Source: Pseudoips prasinana
Taxonomy: Eukaryota > Arthropoda > Insecta > Lepidoptera > Nolidae
DNA length: 64,000 nucleotides
Direction: 5' to 3'
NCBI GenBank assembly: GCA_951640165.1
Contig: OX621255.1
Span: 25,766,001-25,830,000, forward strand
Shown here: piece by piece, positions 51,322 to 62,125 of the stretch
Numbering within the stretch: position 1 is the first letter of the stretch
Layout: the number at the start of each line of letters is the position of its first letter
Notes under the pieces: model-generated
Seen by the model: the letters and a program-made list of their open reading frames with translations, nothing else
What the model was told of the DNA's origin: nothing
The model's database searches: none
Position numbers and translations under genes: made by a program

Positions 51322-52072
51322 CGACGTTTCTCATTTTATGTTAAATTGGACATATTGTAATTTTATAGATTTGTTTTTAAATATTACAGAAATTGTGTTA
51401 CGCTTTTGACAGAGAATTTTGACATTGATGGTAGAATAAAGCGCAACTGTATTTGGTTTTAAGGCACAGGGGCGCTAGCAACGCCAGCTAATTCTACCTT
51501 TATGGGTTTAGTTCATAAAAGTTTCTGTTAAGTATAATAATATTAAAAAAAATTCTTAAATAAAACCAAAATTATTGTTACGTGAATAAAACAACTTCAC
51601 CCAAATGTGTTTAGGATAAATCCGTTTACTTGGACAGCCATGAATACCTATAAAAAGTATAATAGTGCTGATCTGCTTACACTATATTGTAATATATTTT
51701 AGACGTCTTTATAGGAAAGAAAGAACTTATAGGAAAGAACGATAAGTAAATTACTACCCTGTGGCTTTACCCGCGTTAAACTTTATAAATTATAACTTTC
51801 GCTCTCTTTTCTATATATAATATATCAATTATCTCTCCCGCTTATAAACTATAACTCGCTCGGCGGCTTCCTTCTGGAGCATGACTGCCTCACTGAAGAT
51901 CACCACGGCGCGGCGTCCCAATAAATTATAGCATGTGTTATTCGGATATATAAGCTATGTAAAGTAATAGTTTCATCAAAATTCATTCGGTAGTGTTTGT
52001 GTGAAAGAGTAATAAATTCGCCATTAAACACGAGATTACTTATATGTTATACAATAGTAAAAATATATATAT
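51322..52072. repeat. Cassette IV 5' flank, then Helitron remains
   Basis: CATCAATGTCAAAATTCTCT on the minus strand near 51,430 matches the other cassette flanks. From about 51,755 to 52,015 is a Helitron body (GTGGCTTTACCCGCGTTAAA, AAATTCATTCGGTAGTG) with an unrelated insert. Confidence 0.45.
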
Positions 52073-52348
52073 TGTGAGGAATTTTCAAGATGGGTGATGA
52101 GTGACGTCAGACTTTGCCTATATAAGGCCCAGTCGGCCGATGCCTCTCTCTCTTTTGGGGCTAGACGTCGACGAGGGCGAAGCTCTGCTGGTTTGCGTAT
52201 CGATTAAATCGAGTGTAATGTGCAGTGGTTACAGTGTTTCTCGTTATAAGTGATTTGTCATAAGAAAATTGTTGTTGATTTCTAAATGATTTATTGTGAA
52301 GTGTGAATAAACCTCTTTTTTATAATAAAATCCTTTTAATTCCTAAAA
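52073..52348 (+). repeat. Left LTR with CRE, TATA box and poly(A) signal
   Basis: The perfect octamer TGACGTCA at 52,102-52,109 is followed by TATATAA at 52,119-52,125 and AATAAA near 52,307. It starts TGTGAGGAATTTTC and ends AATTCCTAAAA. Confidence 0.82.
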
Positions 52349-53647
52349 TCAGAATTGGTATAAAGAACCCAAGTGCTGCTTGTTGCCATCCAAATTTAAT
52401 AAGATCTAACCTCGTGTTACTTTCATTTGTGATTTTCTTAAGACAAATCGACCACGTTGTGTATTGTGTGTTTTAAAATTCCAACGCCGCTGCGTATCTC
52501 GTGTAATCGAGTGCTCAAGGATTGTGATTGGTAGCGTGAGTCAGAAAAAAGTGCGTCTAATAGAGTACGCCCCCGACGCCCTACCTGTACACTGCGTTCG
52601 AGATCGCAATCATAGTCGCGCTCTCAAGTGAATAACCGATCACGTAGGCGTGTTTGTTTGACAAAAACGGGACGATTTCCGTTTACGTTCCTTGAGTGAT
52701 AGCAGTACCTATAAGTTCATGTAAGTGTGAACCTGAAGTTTCTTCCAAGGCACAAGAAAATCTACACGGTACGTTGGATAATATCACGATTAGTTTAGAA
52801 ATTATCGAAGTAATTTTAGATCTGTAAAACGAACTAAAAATGTGGGTAGTTCGGCTACTCGGGCAATTGTAGACGTGATCAGTCGATATTTCTAGTCGTT
52901 AGTTTCGTTTAGAGTTGTTCTAATCACAATTATTATTGTGTTTTAACCGTTGCCGAGTGCATTAACTGTGAGCACAGTCTACGAAGTGTACACAAGTGTT
53001 TTGTTTTTGTAAATTTTTGTGTTGTGTGATTTACGTAAGTCGATACAATTTTATTGTTTTGTTTGTGAGATACCGCGATGTATTTCACGTGGCTGATCAA
53101 GACTTTTCTTGAAAGGTGAATCTCATATCAGGGCGTGAAACCATTTACTTAGTTTGTCGCACGGTAGTTTGTGATATTCCGGTGAAGCAGTGAAAGCCTC
53201 TTAGGCTAACCGATTCGTCATGTTAAAAAGAAAGGTAGTTTGCGATGTGTATTACGATGTAAGCTCTACCAGTAGTCGTCGTAGTGTTTGATATGCATTG
53301 TCGGTGTGCATTGCATGATAGCCATAGTATATAGCAGTTGGTATTGACCACCGCTGAGGAATGTAACCTCAAACTGTTGACATCACGGTGTTGTATAAAA
53401 TGTCATGCCGTTGTTTTGTGCCTAATGAGTGAGAAGCTGAAAAGCCTATGATACAAGGTATTGACAAAGCTTACTAAGTAACACTTGAGTCTTATCATTT
53501 TTTAAATTTAATACTCAATGTGTTATTTGCATTCTACAATGTAAATGAGTATTTAAAACCTAGTAGGTATAATAGCAGTGCACGTTCTCAAGCTACTTCT
53601 TAGCAGCGGAGTTATCAACATAAGTTTGAAGTCATCCTCTAAAGTTT

Positions 53648-53775
53648 GACTGCACGTGTGGCGTAGAGGTTAAGACCGTCTCCTTTTGAATTCCATGTCC
53701 CAGGTTCAATCCCGGCACGGGAAATCTATGTGTGTGAACCATAAGTTGTTGTTGTGAGTCTGAATGTACTTTGTG
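53648..53775 (+). repeat. SINE family B, decayed, within the LARD
   Basis: GACTGCACGTGTGGCGTAGA, GGTTCAATCCCGGCACGG and GTTGTTGTGAGTCTGAATGT follow the B pattern. Confidence 0.65.
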
Positions 53776-54431
53776 TACCCCAATTATACGTTCGTCATTA
53801 TGTAATTATGTTTTGTAAAAGACAAAGTCAAACAGATGAGAAGAGTTTCACCAAAGCGTCATATAAGCCATCTCAAGACAAGTGAGTTATGGTCAGGTAA
53901 GGCCGAGGCCGAGACCCTGTTTGGAGTTTGGTTCCACGTGGTTCAATTTAATTTTACTTCGATTTTCATTAAGGCTAACCAAAAGAGTTGACGTTTGGTG
54001 ATGTACACTTTGTCATTAAATTCTCTGACTCCACATGGAGGTTAGAACCAGAAATGCGTGAACCCTAGAGTTGTTCGGCATGTTTTCATAGTAAATGTTC
54101 AACGTAACCTTTTTAATTTTGTTTCATGTTACACAATACATATGAATCGTGCGAGTGTGTCACTTGCTGTTTGGAACAAACTGTCGGCATGGCCCAGTGG
54201 CTGCCTTCGACGTTGAAGTCCTGAAGCGTCTGATCTGGCAGGCGTGCACCTGGCGCGCGTGGCTGGCTGGCAGGAAGTCTTTACGTTTTGAGTTTTGTTC
54301 CGCAACTTTGGTAATAAGTTTCAATCATTTAATGTTACACATTTTGTTTGTAGTACGCTTGGCGTGTGTGAAGACATGCGCTCCGAACAGTAAAATCAAT
54401 GAGTTATAAGTGCTAGTCGCTATGGTACTAT

Positions 54432-54548
54432 GCACTCAGGCATGTCGCTTGGCGTTTGTCGCTTTAACTTTGCGTTTGTCGCTGTAACTTGGCGTTTGTC
54501 GCTATAACTTTGAGTTTGTCGCAATATTTGACGTTTGTCGCTATAACT
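54432..54548 (+). repeat. Minisatellite, five units of about 21 bp
   Basis: GGCGTTTGTCGCTATAACTT and close variants occur five times in a row (GCGTTTGTCGCTTTAACTT, GAGTTTGTCGCAATATTT and so on). Confidence 0.75.
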
Positions 54549-54769
54549 TGTTCAATTATGAGTATGACAGAAGTTTACAAGAGATCTTTGCATACATTTG
54601 AAAGCGAAGTATTTTGAGTGTATTTATCTCTGTTACGAGAGTGATTGCCTGTTTGAGTGCCTTGAGTGCGAGGTGGATGACTGAATAGGCATCTTTGTGC
54701 AGTTGCCATGATAATTAACTGTTTGTGTTTTATGCAGGTGATGATTCTGATGACGGTGAGCTCTCTAAT

Positions 54770-55021
54770 CTGATCTGCTGTGTGGTGACGGCGACAAATA
54801 TCGGAATCAGAATATCATCACCCCATCTCATCCCGTGGGGGGCGTAGAAGTCGACCCGAGGGAATATCTACCAGAGGATGGGCAGCAGCTTCCTTCTGAT
54901 TACTATGACCATCTTACTGCGATCGCCAACCCGCCTGCCAAGCGTGGCGATTATGGCATATCCCCCCAAGACGATTCTTGAGGGAGGCTTGTCCAGCAGT
55001 GGACTTATTTAGCTGTAATGA
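54770..55021 (+). mobile_element. Retroposon family G, full length with 13-bp target duplication
   Basis: TGAGCTCTCTAAT is found at 54,757-54,769 and 55,022-55,034. The element reads CTGATCTGCTGTGTGGTGAC through GTCCAGCAGTGGACTTATTT and a short ATGATG end. It shares the last 40 or so bases with RTE LINEs. Confidence 0.88.
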
Positions 55022-55124
55022 TGAGCTCTCTAATGCAGTAGGAGCTGGCGATCATAGCTTCTCCGTGTCTCCTGGTGCTGCTGAAGAAGCGCGGTCGTGG
55101 TCGACGCGAAGTCAGGAGAGGCCG

Positions 55125-55400
55125 TGTGAGGAATTTTCAAGATGGGTGATGAGTGACGTCAGACTTTGCCTATATAAGGCCCAGTCGGCCGATGCCTCTC
55201 TCTCTTTTGGGGCCAGACGTCGACGAGGGCGGAGCTCTGCTGGTTTGCGTATCGATTAAATCGAGTGTAATGTGCAGTGGTTACAGTGTTTCTCGTTATA
55301 AGTGATTTGTCATAAGAAAATTGTTGTTGATTTCTAAATGATTTATTCTGAAGTGTGAATAAACCTCTTTTTTATAATAAAATCCTTTTAATTCCTAAAA
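55125..55400 (+). repeat. Right LTR of the LARD
   Basis: Only three substitutions against the left LTR were seen by eye (near the GGGGC(T/C)AGACG, GGGCG(A/G)AGC and TTATT(G/C)TGAAG sites). The insertion is therefore recent. Confidence 0.82.
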
Positions 55401-55825
55401 ATATATATACAACAACAAAAATAAAAAATAAATTCATTCATCCAAACTCACAAACTTTTGCATTTATAATAGTAGTAGGATATAGACTTGCTTAAAATGG
55501 TTTTCCGATAACATAATACAAGCCATGAAGAAATAGAATAGTAGATACTATAATATTTAAATGACTGTTTTCATAAAATTGCAGCTTGCAGTACTTACGT
55601 GCTTCCATCTCTAATCGCCAAACAAAAAAAAAAACAAGTTCACTTCAGAGTAATGTAACAATTATATTAAAAAAATACAAAATATTAAATTTAATAGGAC
55701 TAAATAACTTAATAACAACACTAGTCTTGTCTGGTATTCTGATATTGTCAAGGTTCTTGCTTGTTCTTCCTGAAAAGGTGGAAAACATTTTAAGAGATTT
55801 TTGTTTTCATTCTATACAATTTAGT
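55401..55825. other. No gene recognised; Helitron end fragment
   Basis: TCCAAACTCACAAACTTTTG near 55,441 is a Helitron piece. A 96-codon frame on the plus strand runs into the MITE and is not called. Confidence 0.4.
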
Positions 55826-55827
55826 TA

Positions 55828-55961
55828 CGATGCCAGCACTTCAATCTACCCCAATCTGTCAAATTTCCCCAATTGAAAGTGAATCTTACGCTTATGTGAT
55901 AAAGTTGAAAATGTATAATAGAAATTTGACAGATTGGGGTAGCTGGATGTGCTGCCGTCTG
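55828..55961. mobile_element. MITE copy with TA duplication
   Basis: The ends CGATGCCAGCACTTCAAT and GATGTGCTGCCGTCTG, and the core CCCAATTGAAAGTGAATCTT, match 14,188-14,322. Confidence 0.8.
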
Positions 55962-56135
55962 TACATAACATACTACCATCACCAGCATATACCACTCCAG
56001 AGTCCAGCGTAAGCGTTATATTTATATTCGAAAGTATTTATATACTATAATACTTAAGTGCAGTTGCGCCATGCCTGTGAATGCTCTGGTACTTTCTATG
56101 TTGGATAGGCTTGCACTTGACCACAATTTCACTTA

Positions 56136-56456
56136 TCTATACATATAATAAAATCGTAGGAAAGTCAAAACTGTAAATTGAATATTTTTTTAAAAGGATA
56201 CTTGGCGCGTGATCTACAATCGAAGTCGAAGCCAAAAATATAGTTTTTAGAATTTTTGTCTGTGTGTCTGTTTATCTGTATGTATGTCCGGGCTAAACTC
56301 AAAAAGTACTGTATGGATTTACTTTAAATTTTGCATGAATATTACTAAGAGGCCGGGTCAACATATAGGTTACATATTATCACGCTATCATCGTCGGGGG
56401 AGGAGCTGTGATAATTTATAAAATTTAACGCGGGTTAAACCGCGGGGCACAGCTAG
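56136..56456 (+). mobile_element. Non-autonomous Helitron, complete (321 bp)
   Basis: It starts TCTATACATATAATAAAATC after an A and ends AACCGCGGGGCACAGCTAG before a T. The hairpin GCGGGTTAAACCGC lies about 12 nt from the end. This is the reference copy for the elements at 30.6 and 43.1-45.4 kb. Confidence 0.9.
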
Positions 56457-56539
56457 TAGAATATGAATATGTGGTCGACAGTGGACTATGCGTGCTCAAA
56501 ACATGGCTAATATGTCTTCTTCTATATGGCAGTCGTTAA

Positions 56540-56700
56540 CGTAGTGTCAGACCTGGTCAAGCCATCCAGTAGGCCTCTGACATAGCTTAACCACTGTTAA
56601 ATCTACGGATTAGGGCTGGAACCGACTGTCTAACGTGCCCTGACTACTTTAGCGGTCACCCATCCATAAACTGTCCGCGAGTCTAGATGTTAATCCTCAT
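56540..56700. repeat. Family H repeat
   Basis: CAAGCCATCCAGTAGGCCTC and CATCCATAAACTGTCCGCGA match 49,930-50,090. Confidence 0.55.
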
Positions 56701-56747
56701 CAATCACTTATTAATCGTTATGCAATCTTCGTCATGACAAATTTGTT

Positions 56748-56890
56748 TACATACATACATAGACTCACGCCTGTTTCCCAGAGGGGTAGGCAGAGACAAC
56801 GGAAAGAGGTGTACAAATATCATGACCAATGGAAATCTATTGTCTCTGCCTACCCCTCTGGGAAACAGGCATGATTCTATGTATATATGT
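56748..56890. repeat. LINE tail in inverted duplicate
   Basis: CACGCCTGTTTCCCAGAGGG and its complement CCCTCTGGGAAACAGGCATG face each other 55 bases apart. Both are the tail of the LINE at 35,950-36,115. Confidence 0.65.
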
Positions 56891-57340
56891 CATTTTATCA
56901 GTTTGTAACGCATAGATTCATTATTATTTGCCCTGGGGAGACATGATTCTTCAGAGTCACGCTGGCTACACTATAGGGCATTACTTTTATTGCATATTCT
57001 TGCATTTTTACAACCATAACTCGCCTGTTTTAAGCAAGCGTTTAGAATGTACAAAAATGTATAGTGGTAATAAAAAGATATGGCTGAAGCAGATGACGGC
57101 ATAGGTCCTGTGCGAACGCGCATTAGTCAAAAATCTTAGTTGAACAACATAGTTGTTTCGCACGCCGGACAAGCTAATTCAAGATCATTGGTAATACGGC
57201 ATCCGCGTATCACCTTAATTCTTGGCGTCATCATTCCTGTTCCCACAGTGAATCGTGACATGTATTTGTTGCAATCTGCGCTCAAAAGTAACTACTCTTC
57301 CCACAGAGAGTTCCTGCACTCCATATTTTTTGATGGATGA
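56891..57340. other. No gene recognised
   Basis: Two short plus-strand frames near 57,140-57,460 lack features and overlap a repeat. Confidence 0.35.
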
Positions 57341-57344
57341 CATT

Positions 57345-57475
57345 ATTTTTGTGCTAGTGATTTTGGAAATGTGTTATAGGAAACCGGAGAAACACGCATG
57401 CGCACAGTTTGATTTGACCAATAAGCGCGCGCGGTGGCGTAGAGATGGCTGTCAGATCGAGTAAACCTACTTTGT
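57345..57475. repeat. Dispersed repeat shared with 59,385-59,520
   Basis: GTGATTTTGGAAATGTGTTA, CGCGCGCGGTGGCGTAGAGA. The second copy has GTGATTTTGGAAAAGGGACG and CGCGCGCGGTGGCGGAGAGA. Confidence 0.6.
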
Positions 57476-57589
57476 GTAAGGTTGGTACCACGACGTACTG
57501 ACAGCCAACATAGTGTACGCGAGGATATATTCAACCATTACAGTATTAATAAATTGGCTTCACATAATTTCTTTAACGGCTAACGTACA

Positions 57590-57700
57590 AGCGCCTTACC
57601 TGGTAAGTGTTCACCGCCCACCATAGGCATTCACAAACAAGAGAGGCTGCTAGTCCGTTGCCAGCCTTCAGGAATGGAATAGGCCATCTAGAAGGTTTTC
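57590..57700. repeat. Relative of family F
   Basis: CCTGGTAAGTGTTCACCGCC and GTCCGTTGCCAGCCTT resemble the F unit at low identity. Confidence 0.4.
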
Positions 57701-57949
57701 TTCTTATATTGGATTTCCAATATTTATGAGTCAAATAAAGGTAACATATGTGCTCGTGTATGTAGTATGTAGTCCCAAAGTAATGGACGGCAAATATATA
57801 GGTAAACAAAGGTAAAAATACTCGTGGACCTATTTAATAGTTATCCACGTTATTGACAAGTTATTTTGCCAATATTAAGTAGAAATTGATCTTCAGGACA
57901 ATATTTCAATGGAAATTTGGGATGAAATGAATATACATCGATTTAAATA

Positions 57950-59295
57950 GACTGCCGCATTGGTCTAGCGGTAGCGTTCAACAGTAAATAATATAATTAA
58001 TTTTTGGCCGTTATTGGCAGTCCGGAGCAGATTCAGAAAGATTCGTCCCTACGCCCGCGCTGTGTCTAATATTCACAAAGGATTATCAGTTTGGGATATA
58101 GGATGCACTGAACTCGTTCACGATTGTTTTTAAGCTATGGGAAAGCTTTTTTGGTAAGGCAGGATGAATGTCTAAGCATGCTCTTCACTAAAAGTGTCTA
58201 CGGGCAAGGATGATGGACTCGCACCGATTAAATCTAACCTGCCGTGGACTTCCTTCTATTATTCCTTGCCGTTCTTGGCGCCTGCACCGGTGAAGACAGG
58301 GGGAATGCCTACGCACTAGGAGAGCTTTGATTTGTCCTCCTGGATTGCTGACTCTTACCAGTCAGGCAGAGCGACTATACCACAAACAGAACGCTGTCTT
58401 CCCGGAGCTGCTTGCAAGAATCGGAAGTAGAGGACACTTCTCTTAGAGCTAAAGCCGTCCCGAATACGTGTATGTATACCCCCTAGTTGGATAGTCTTAG
58501 GATTGGCTACGTTGACGAAATTTAGCCATGAGACCCAATAATGGGGAGTTTTAGAGTTACGTTATTATGGCTAAACTTTTACCAGATTGGAGATCAAATT
58601 CACGTCCCCTGTGTATATTTTGTTCCACCAAAACGGCTAAGATCTCTCATCTTAAATTTTTTATTAACAACCAATGGAAAAATGATTTTTATGTGAATGT
58701 CTGTCTATCTGTGGTATTGTAGCTCTCAAACGGATGAACCGATTTTGTATGTATTTTTTGTTTGACAGATGAATTAGTCGAGAGTGCCGCTATCACAATA
58801 TCCCCCTTAATATGGATATAATTAGAAGACTGGTATACGTTATGGCAAATGTTGGAGGTTTTTAAATTTTATTTTATATTTTTAACACTATTGTTCATCG
58901 AATTTTTCTATACACAGTTAGCTAAGTAGTTAATTATTTTTCTAGTCACAGCCCATCACCAAGGTTAAACAAACACATTTGAATTTCATATTGAATTTTA
59001 TTACGAACCATTCACATACCCAAACTAAACTAATGTCGTCGCGTCTCCGCTCTTAAATTACCTTTAAATCATTCCAAACAGTTAAAAATGCTGTATTACA
59101 TACGAAAAAATAAATTAAAATGTTATTATTACGTCTCTATCTATTATCTATAGATTTTATGAAAAGGATGGTGAATAATGACATTTGACCAATAATACTG
59201 TTTGCTTGGATTGCATACATTTAGTCTTAACTTTTTGAAGCTTAATTAATTCCCTTCAATATTACGGGGTTATTTTAAATAACAGATGAATTTAA
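57950..59295. other. SINE E head, then unassigned, possibly LINE-derived DNA
   Basis: GCATTGGTCTAGCGGTAGCG at 57,957 is an E head. GCTTTTTTGGTAAGGCAGGA through AGGCAGAGCGACTATACC has coding-like GC content but no frame I could recognise. The 58,680-59,000 part (TCTCAAACGGATGAACCGAT) is a decayed Helitron-like repeat. Confidence 0.4.
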
Positions 59296-59384
59296 AATTA
59301 AAACGTTATAAATTTGGCCACGAACCAGAAAAGCAGCATGGGCAGCACCCCAAAAGATGGGGTCATTGGTGATTTTCTGATATG

Positions 59385-59520
59385 TAAACATTCTTTGAGG
59401 TGGGAGTGATTTTGGAAAAGGGACGGAAATGTATTACAGGAAACCATGAAAGTGCGCGTGCGCATTTGGTTAGGCCAATGGGCGCGCGCGGTGGCGGAGA
59501 GATGGTTGACAGATGTTGCC
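59385..59520. repeat. Dispersed repeat, second copy of 57,345-57,475
   Basis: The shared block ends in a CpG-rich CGCGCGCGGTGGCG core in both. Confidence 0.6.
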
Positions 59521-59589
59521 AACATATTTTGATGATCTTATGAGGGTCACTGCAAGACCCTAGATACTAGTAGCACAAGACAGACCACC

Positions 59590-59655
59590 TGGTGGGCGTT
59601 TGAGGTCCAGCAGTGGACATCTTTCAGCTGGCAAGATAATGATGATGATGTGTAG
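59590..59655 (+). repeat. RTE-type LINE tail
   Basis: GGTCCAGCAGTGGACATCTT, TCAGCTGG and an ATGATGATG run. Confidence 0.65.
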
Positions 59656-60278
59656 ATATGTTTTGTTATTCCTTTTTATTATATTTCTGTGTTTTCTTAT
59701 TCCACCAGCTTCAATTTTTATTATTAAGTTCAGTATGTTAATATCAGACTTTATGTCAGCGATTTATTATTAATCATTTTTATTTTACTTTCTTGACTAC
59801 CACCTATTTGAGGTCGTTTGTAAAATAACCTCACCTTTTCATAAAATAAACGTTAGAAAGAGATGCAATAATATTAAAAGGTTGGATGTTACTGGAATTT
59901 GACTTGATATTACTTATATTGGAATGGTCAAAGGGTTATTCAAGAACGAGGACGCATATTAATAACTAAATGCTATATACACAGCCTAGTTAATTGGTAA
60001 ATTTAATCACATACTAGAATATATATGGCTATCTGAGTACAATTTTATGGATTGAATGAGTACAGTTGCTTTTATAAGCTGCGACACTACTACAGTACTA
60101 TTTTAAGCTATAGTTTTATATATGGAGAGAAAAAGAGTCATGTTATAAATGCGGTTATATATGTATTTCACTAAATTTATCTTTGGTTAAATGCAGTTCC
60201 ACAGTCAGAGTATTGCTAGGATACTGAAGGCAGTGCCAGTTATACCTTAATCGGACGTAGTATATATAATTCTTATTT
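59656..60278. other. No gene recognised
   Basis: AT-rich sequence without recognised repeats. Confidence 0.35.
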
Positions 60279-60712
60279 TAACCCCCGACGTAAAACTGCT
60301 GGATCTATATCAGCCACACAATCGCCGCAAGAAAACTGTCTTTTAAATAAAAAAAAAACCGCATCAAAATCGGTCCATCAGTTTAAGAGCTACGATGCCA
60401 CAGACGTCGTTTTCTTGCGGTGATTGTGTGGTTGATATATTACAGCAGTGTAAGAGTATCAACTGACTGCATGTGTCGCGCAGCGGCTCAGACAGTCGCC
60501 TCGCCGGTTCGTGTCGTGGGTTCGAGTCCCGCGCCGGACAACTTTTTGTGTGACCCATAAATAGTTGTTCTGAGTCTGGATGTAATTTGATTTCGTCTAT
60601 TATATGTTTTTAAAGTACCCCGCGACACAGGCATTAGATTCCCTAGTGCGGGCGTTGTCGTTAAAAAAACTCTTTTCCAACGTGATGTAATTATATTGGA
60701 GTCGGGGGTTCA
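60279..60712. mobile_element. Element with AACCCCCGAC ends, split by a SINE
   Basis: TTAACCCCCGACGTAAAAC at the left and GTCGGGGGTTCAA at the right are inverted ends. Inside, ATATCAGCCACACAATCGCC (60,307-60,336) pairs with its complement at 60,409-60,438, 28 of 30 bases. A family B SINE sits in the right half. Confidence 0.6.
60465..60640 (+). mobile_element. SINE family B, full length
   Basis: TGTCGCGCAGCGGCTCAGAC, B box GGGTTCGAGTCCCG, GTTGTTCTGAGTCTGGATGT, AGTACCCCGCGACACAGGC. Confidence 0.8.
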
Positions 60713-60816
60713 ATAAATGTTAGTTTATGTTATTAGTTCTTATTACAACAGCATAGAGTTCATAATTAAGGTAGTAACAATTATACTATTGTTCGATTAA
60801 GGCTTAGAAAAATATG

Positions 60817-60822
60817 TTTAAT
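60817..60822 (-). terminator. Possible poly(A) signal of the dehydrogenase gene
   Basis: ATTAAA on the minus strand, about 175 nt after the stop. No AATAAA was found nearer. Weak. Confidence 0.3.
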
Positions 60823-60997
60823 TCGGAAAGGTTAGTTGTAGTTTCATGCTTAATCTAACATTATTAATTAGTAAGTTTGATCTAACTATAAAAAACCGGG
60901 TGTGACCCAAATAATATGAACAGAAGAAGAAAAATGCTCGTCAAACTTGCACCGAGAAAGCACGAAAAATATAGCATTAATACAGCAAGTGAAAAAA

Positions 60998-61327
60998 TTA
61001 CTGTTTCTTATACTTCTTGAGACTCTTCTTGCGGATCTTCTCCATGGATCTCGTGACCAGCCATAAGCAGAAGGAGTTGGACATATCGAATATCGCATTG
61101 ATGGTGTCCACGAAGAACGCATGAGGAAAGTAACCAGTAGTTCTGCTTACAGTCCCCACGAGTCCTATGGCGGACTTGACGAACTCTTTGGCGGTGGGAG
61201 CGAAGAATGAACTCTTACGAATGCCTGACATGTTGGAACACACAAAGCCTGGCATCACGCATTGGACATATATTCCGTGATGGCCGTATTCCATTACAAG
61301 ACCCTCGGAGAACTTGTCGACGTAAGC
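60998..61327 (-). CDS. Short-chain dehydrogenase (HSD17B-like), last exon only
   Basis: On the minus strand a clean acceptor (TTTTGTTCACAG) opens a 109-codon exon that starts AYVDKFSEGLVMEYG. In HSD17B12/HSD17B3-like reductases this follows directly on the YxxxSK catalytic motif, so Tyr and Lys must lie in the preceding exon. GIYVQCVMPGFVCSNMSGI matches the conserved strand and substrate loop (VQ.V.P..V.T.M), and the rest is the helical C-terminal part. It ends KKSLKKYKKQ, which fits a KxKxx type ER-retrieval signal. Such enzymes reduce keto-steroids or 3-ketoacyl-CoA at the ER with NADPH; which of these is not decidable here. The upstream exons would lie at higher coordinates and I find none up to 64,000, so the intron is at least 2.6 kb. 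Confidence 0.85.
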   Translation of the reverse strand, partial: AYVDKFSEGLVMEYGHHGIYVQCVMPGFVCSNMSGIRKSSFFAPTAKEFVKSAIGLVGTVSRTTGYFPHAFFVDTINAIFDMSNSFCLWLVTRSMEKIRKKSLKKYKKQ

Positions 61328-61408
61328 CTGTGAACAAAATTTATTGTTAATTCTGTAATCTTTGTGTCATGAGCACGATTATTTGTCCTAGTTCTGCGTG
61401 TGAAATAA

Positions 61409-61409
<1 letters not shown>
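61328..61409 (-). other. Intron start region upstream of the dehydrogenase exon
   Basis: The acceptor AG is at 61,328-61,329 with a short pyrimidine-poor tract before it. Confidence 0.5.

Positions 61410-61459
<50 letters not shown>
61410..61459. repeat. (AT)n microsatellite
   Basis: About 25 uninterrupted AT units within the intron. The IYIYIY ORF across it is an artefact. Confidence 0.9.
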
Positions 61460-61460
<1 letters not shown>

Positions 61461-62125
61461 TAGCTTTTGCCCGCGACTTCGTTCGCGTGGAATAGTGACT
61501 TCCGGCAGATTTTTGGTTTTACCCACATAGTTCACGATCTCGCAGGATCTCTTCAAAAATGAAATGTGGAAGATATTCTAGGGAACTCTTCAAAACGCCA
61601 TCTATCGAGCATAGTGAGAACTCGGATTATTTATCTATACTCCGTTCGGGAATTTTCTTTGTACTAAAAGTTTTATTATATTGATATTATTTTGTTCATA
61701 CCTTTTTACTATTTATTTACTTTTTTCCGATGAATTTAAACAATAACTTTAACCGAACTCGTGTAACGATCGACACCATTGCGCGATCACCAACTCGACA
61801 TATAGTACTAATAGAATTATCTATACTCCGTTAGAGCATGTTCTTTGTACTAAAAGTTGTATTATATTATATTTTTATACCTTTTTACTATTTATTTACA
61901 TTTTCCGATGAATTTTCAGTACTGAATTGATGCCGACTCTTGACCAATAGATGGCGCTATTTTATTTTATATTTTATTTTTTGTAATAAAAACTATCCTA
62001 TGTCCTTTCTCAAGTTCCAAACTATGTCTGTACCAAATTTCACACAAATCGGTTCTGTAGTTTAGGCGTGAAGCAAAGACAGACAGACAGACAGAGTTAC
62101 TTTCGCATTTATAATATTAGTTTGG
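61460..62125 (-). mobile_element. Helitron-like element with CTAGCTTTTGCCCGCGAC end
   Basis: CTAGCTTTTGCCCGCGACTT at one end, and GACAGACAGACAGAGTTACT with TTCGCATTTATAATATTAG at the other. Internally CTATACTCCGTTCGGG and CTATACTCCGTTAGAG blocks are duplicated, about 185 bases apart. Confidence 0.65.

Larger units (their letters stand above)
52349..55124 (+). other. LARD internal region, non-coding
   Basis: A possible primer-binding site (TTGGTATAAAGAACCC) starts a few bases after the left LTR. No gag, protease or polymerase motif was found on either strand. Contained repeats are listed separately. Confidence 0.6.
52073..55400 (+). mobile_element. Non-autonomous LTR retrotransposon (LARD-like)
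   Basis: Two 276-bp direct repeats bound about 2.8 kb that has no long ORF in any frame. ATAT lies on both sides as a likely 4-bp target duplication, although the flanks are AT-rich and the call is soft. A purine tract (AGGAGAGG) precedes the right repeat. It must borrow gag-pol functions from another element. Orientation is taken from the TATA and AATAAA order in the LTRs. Confidence 0.8.

Noticed and set aside
54432..54548. CRISPR-like array
   Set aside because: The repeats are directly adjacent with no unique spacers and lie in a eukaryotic transposon; it is a minisatellite.
61347..61556. 69-codon frame with IYIYIY run
   Set aside because: Produced by the (AT)n microsatellite.
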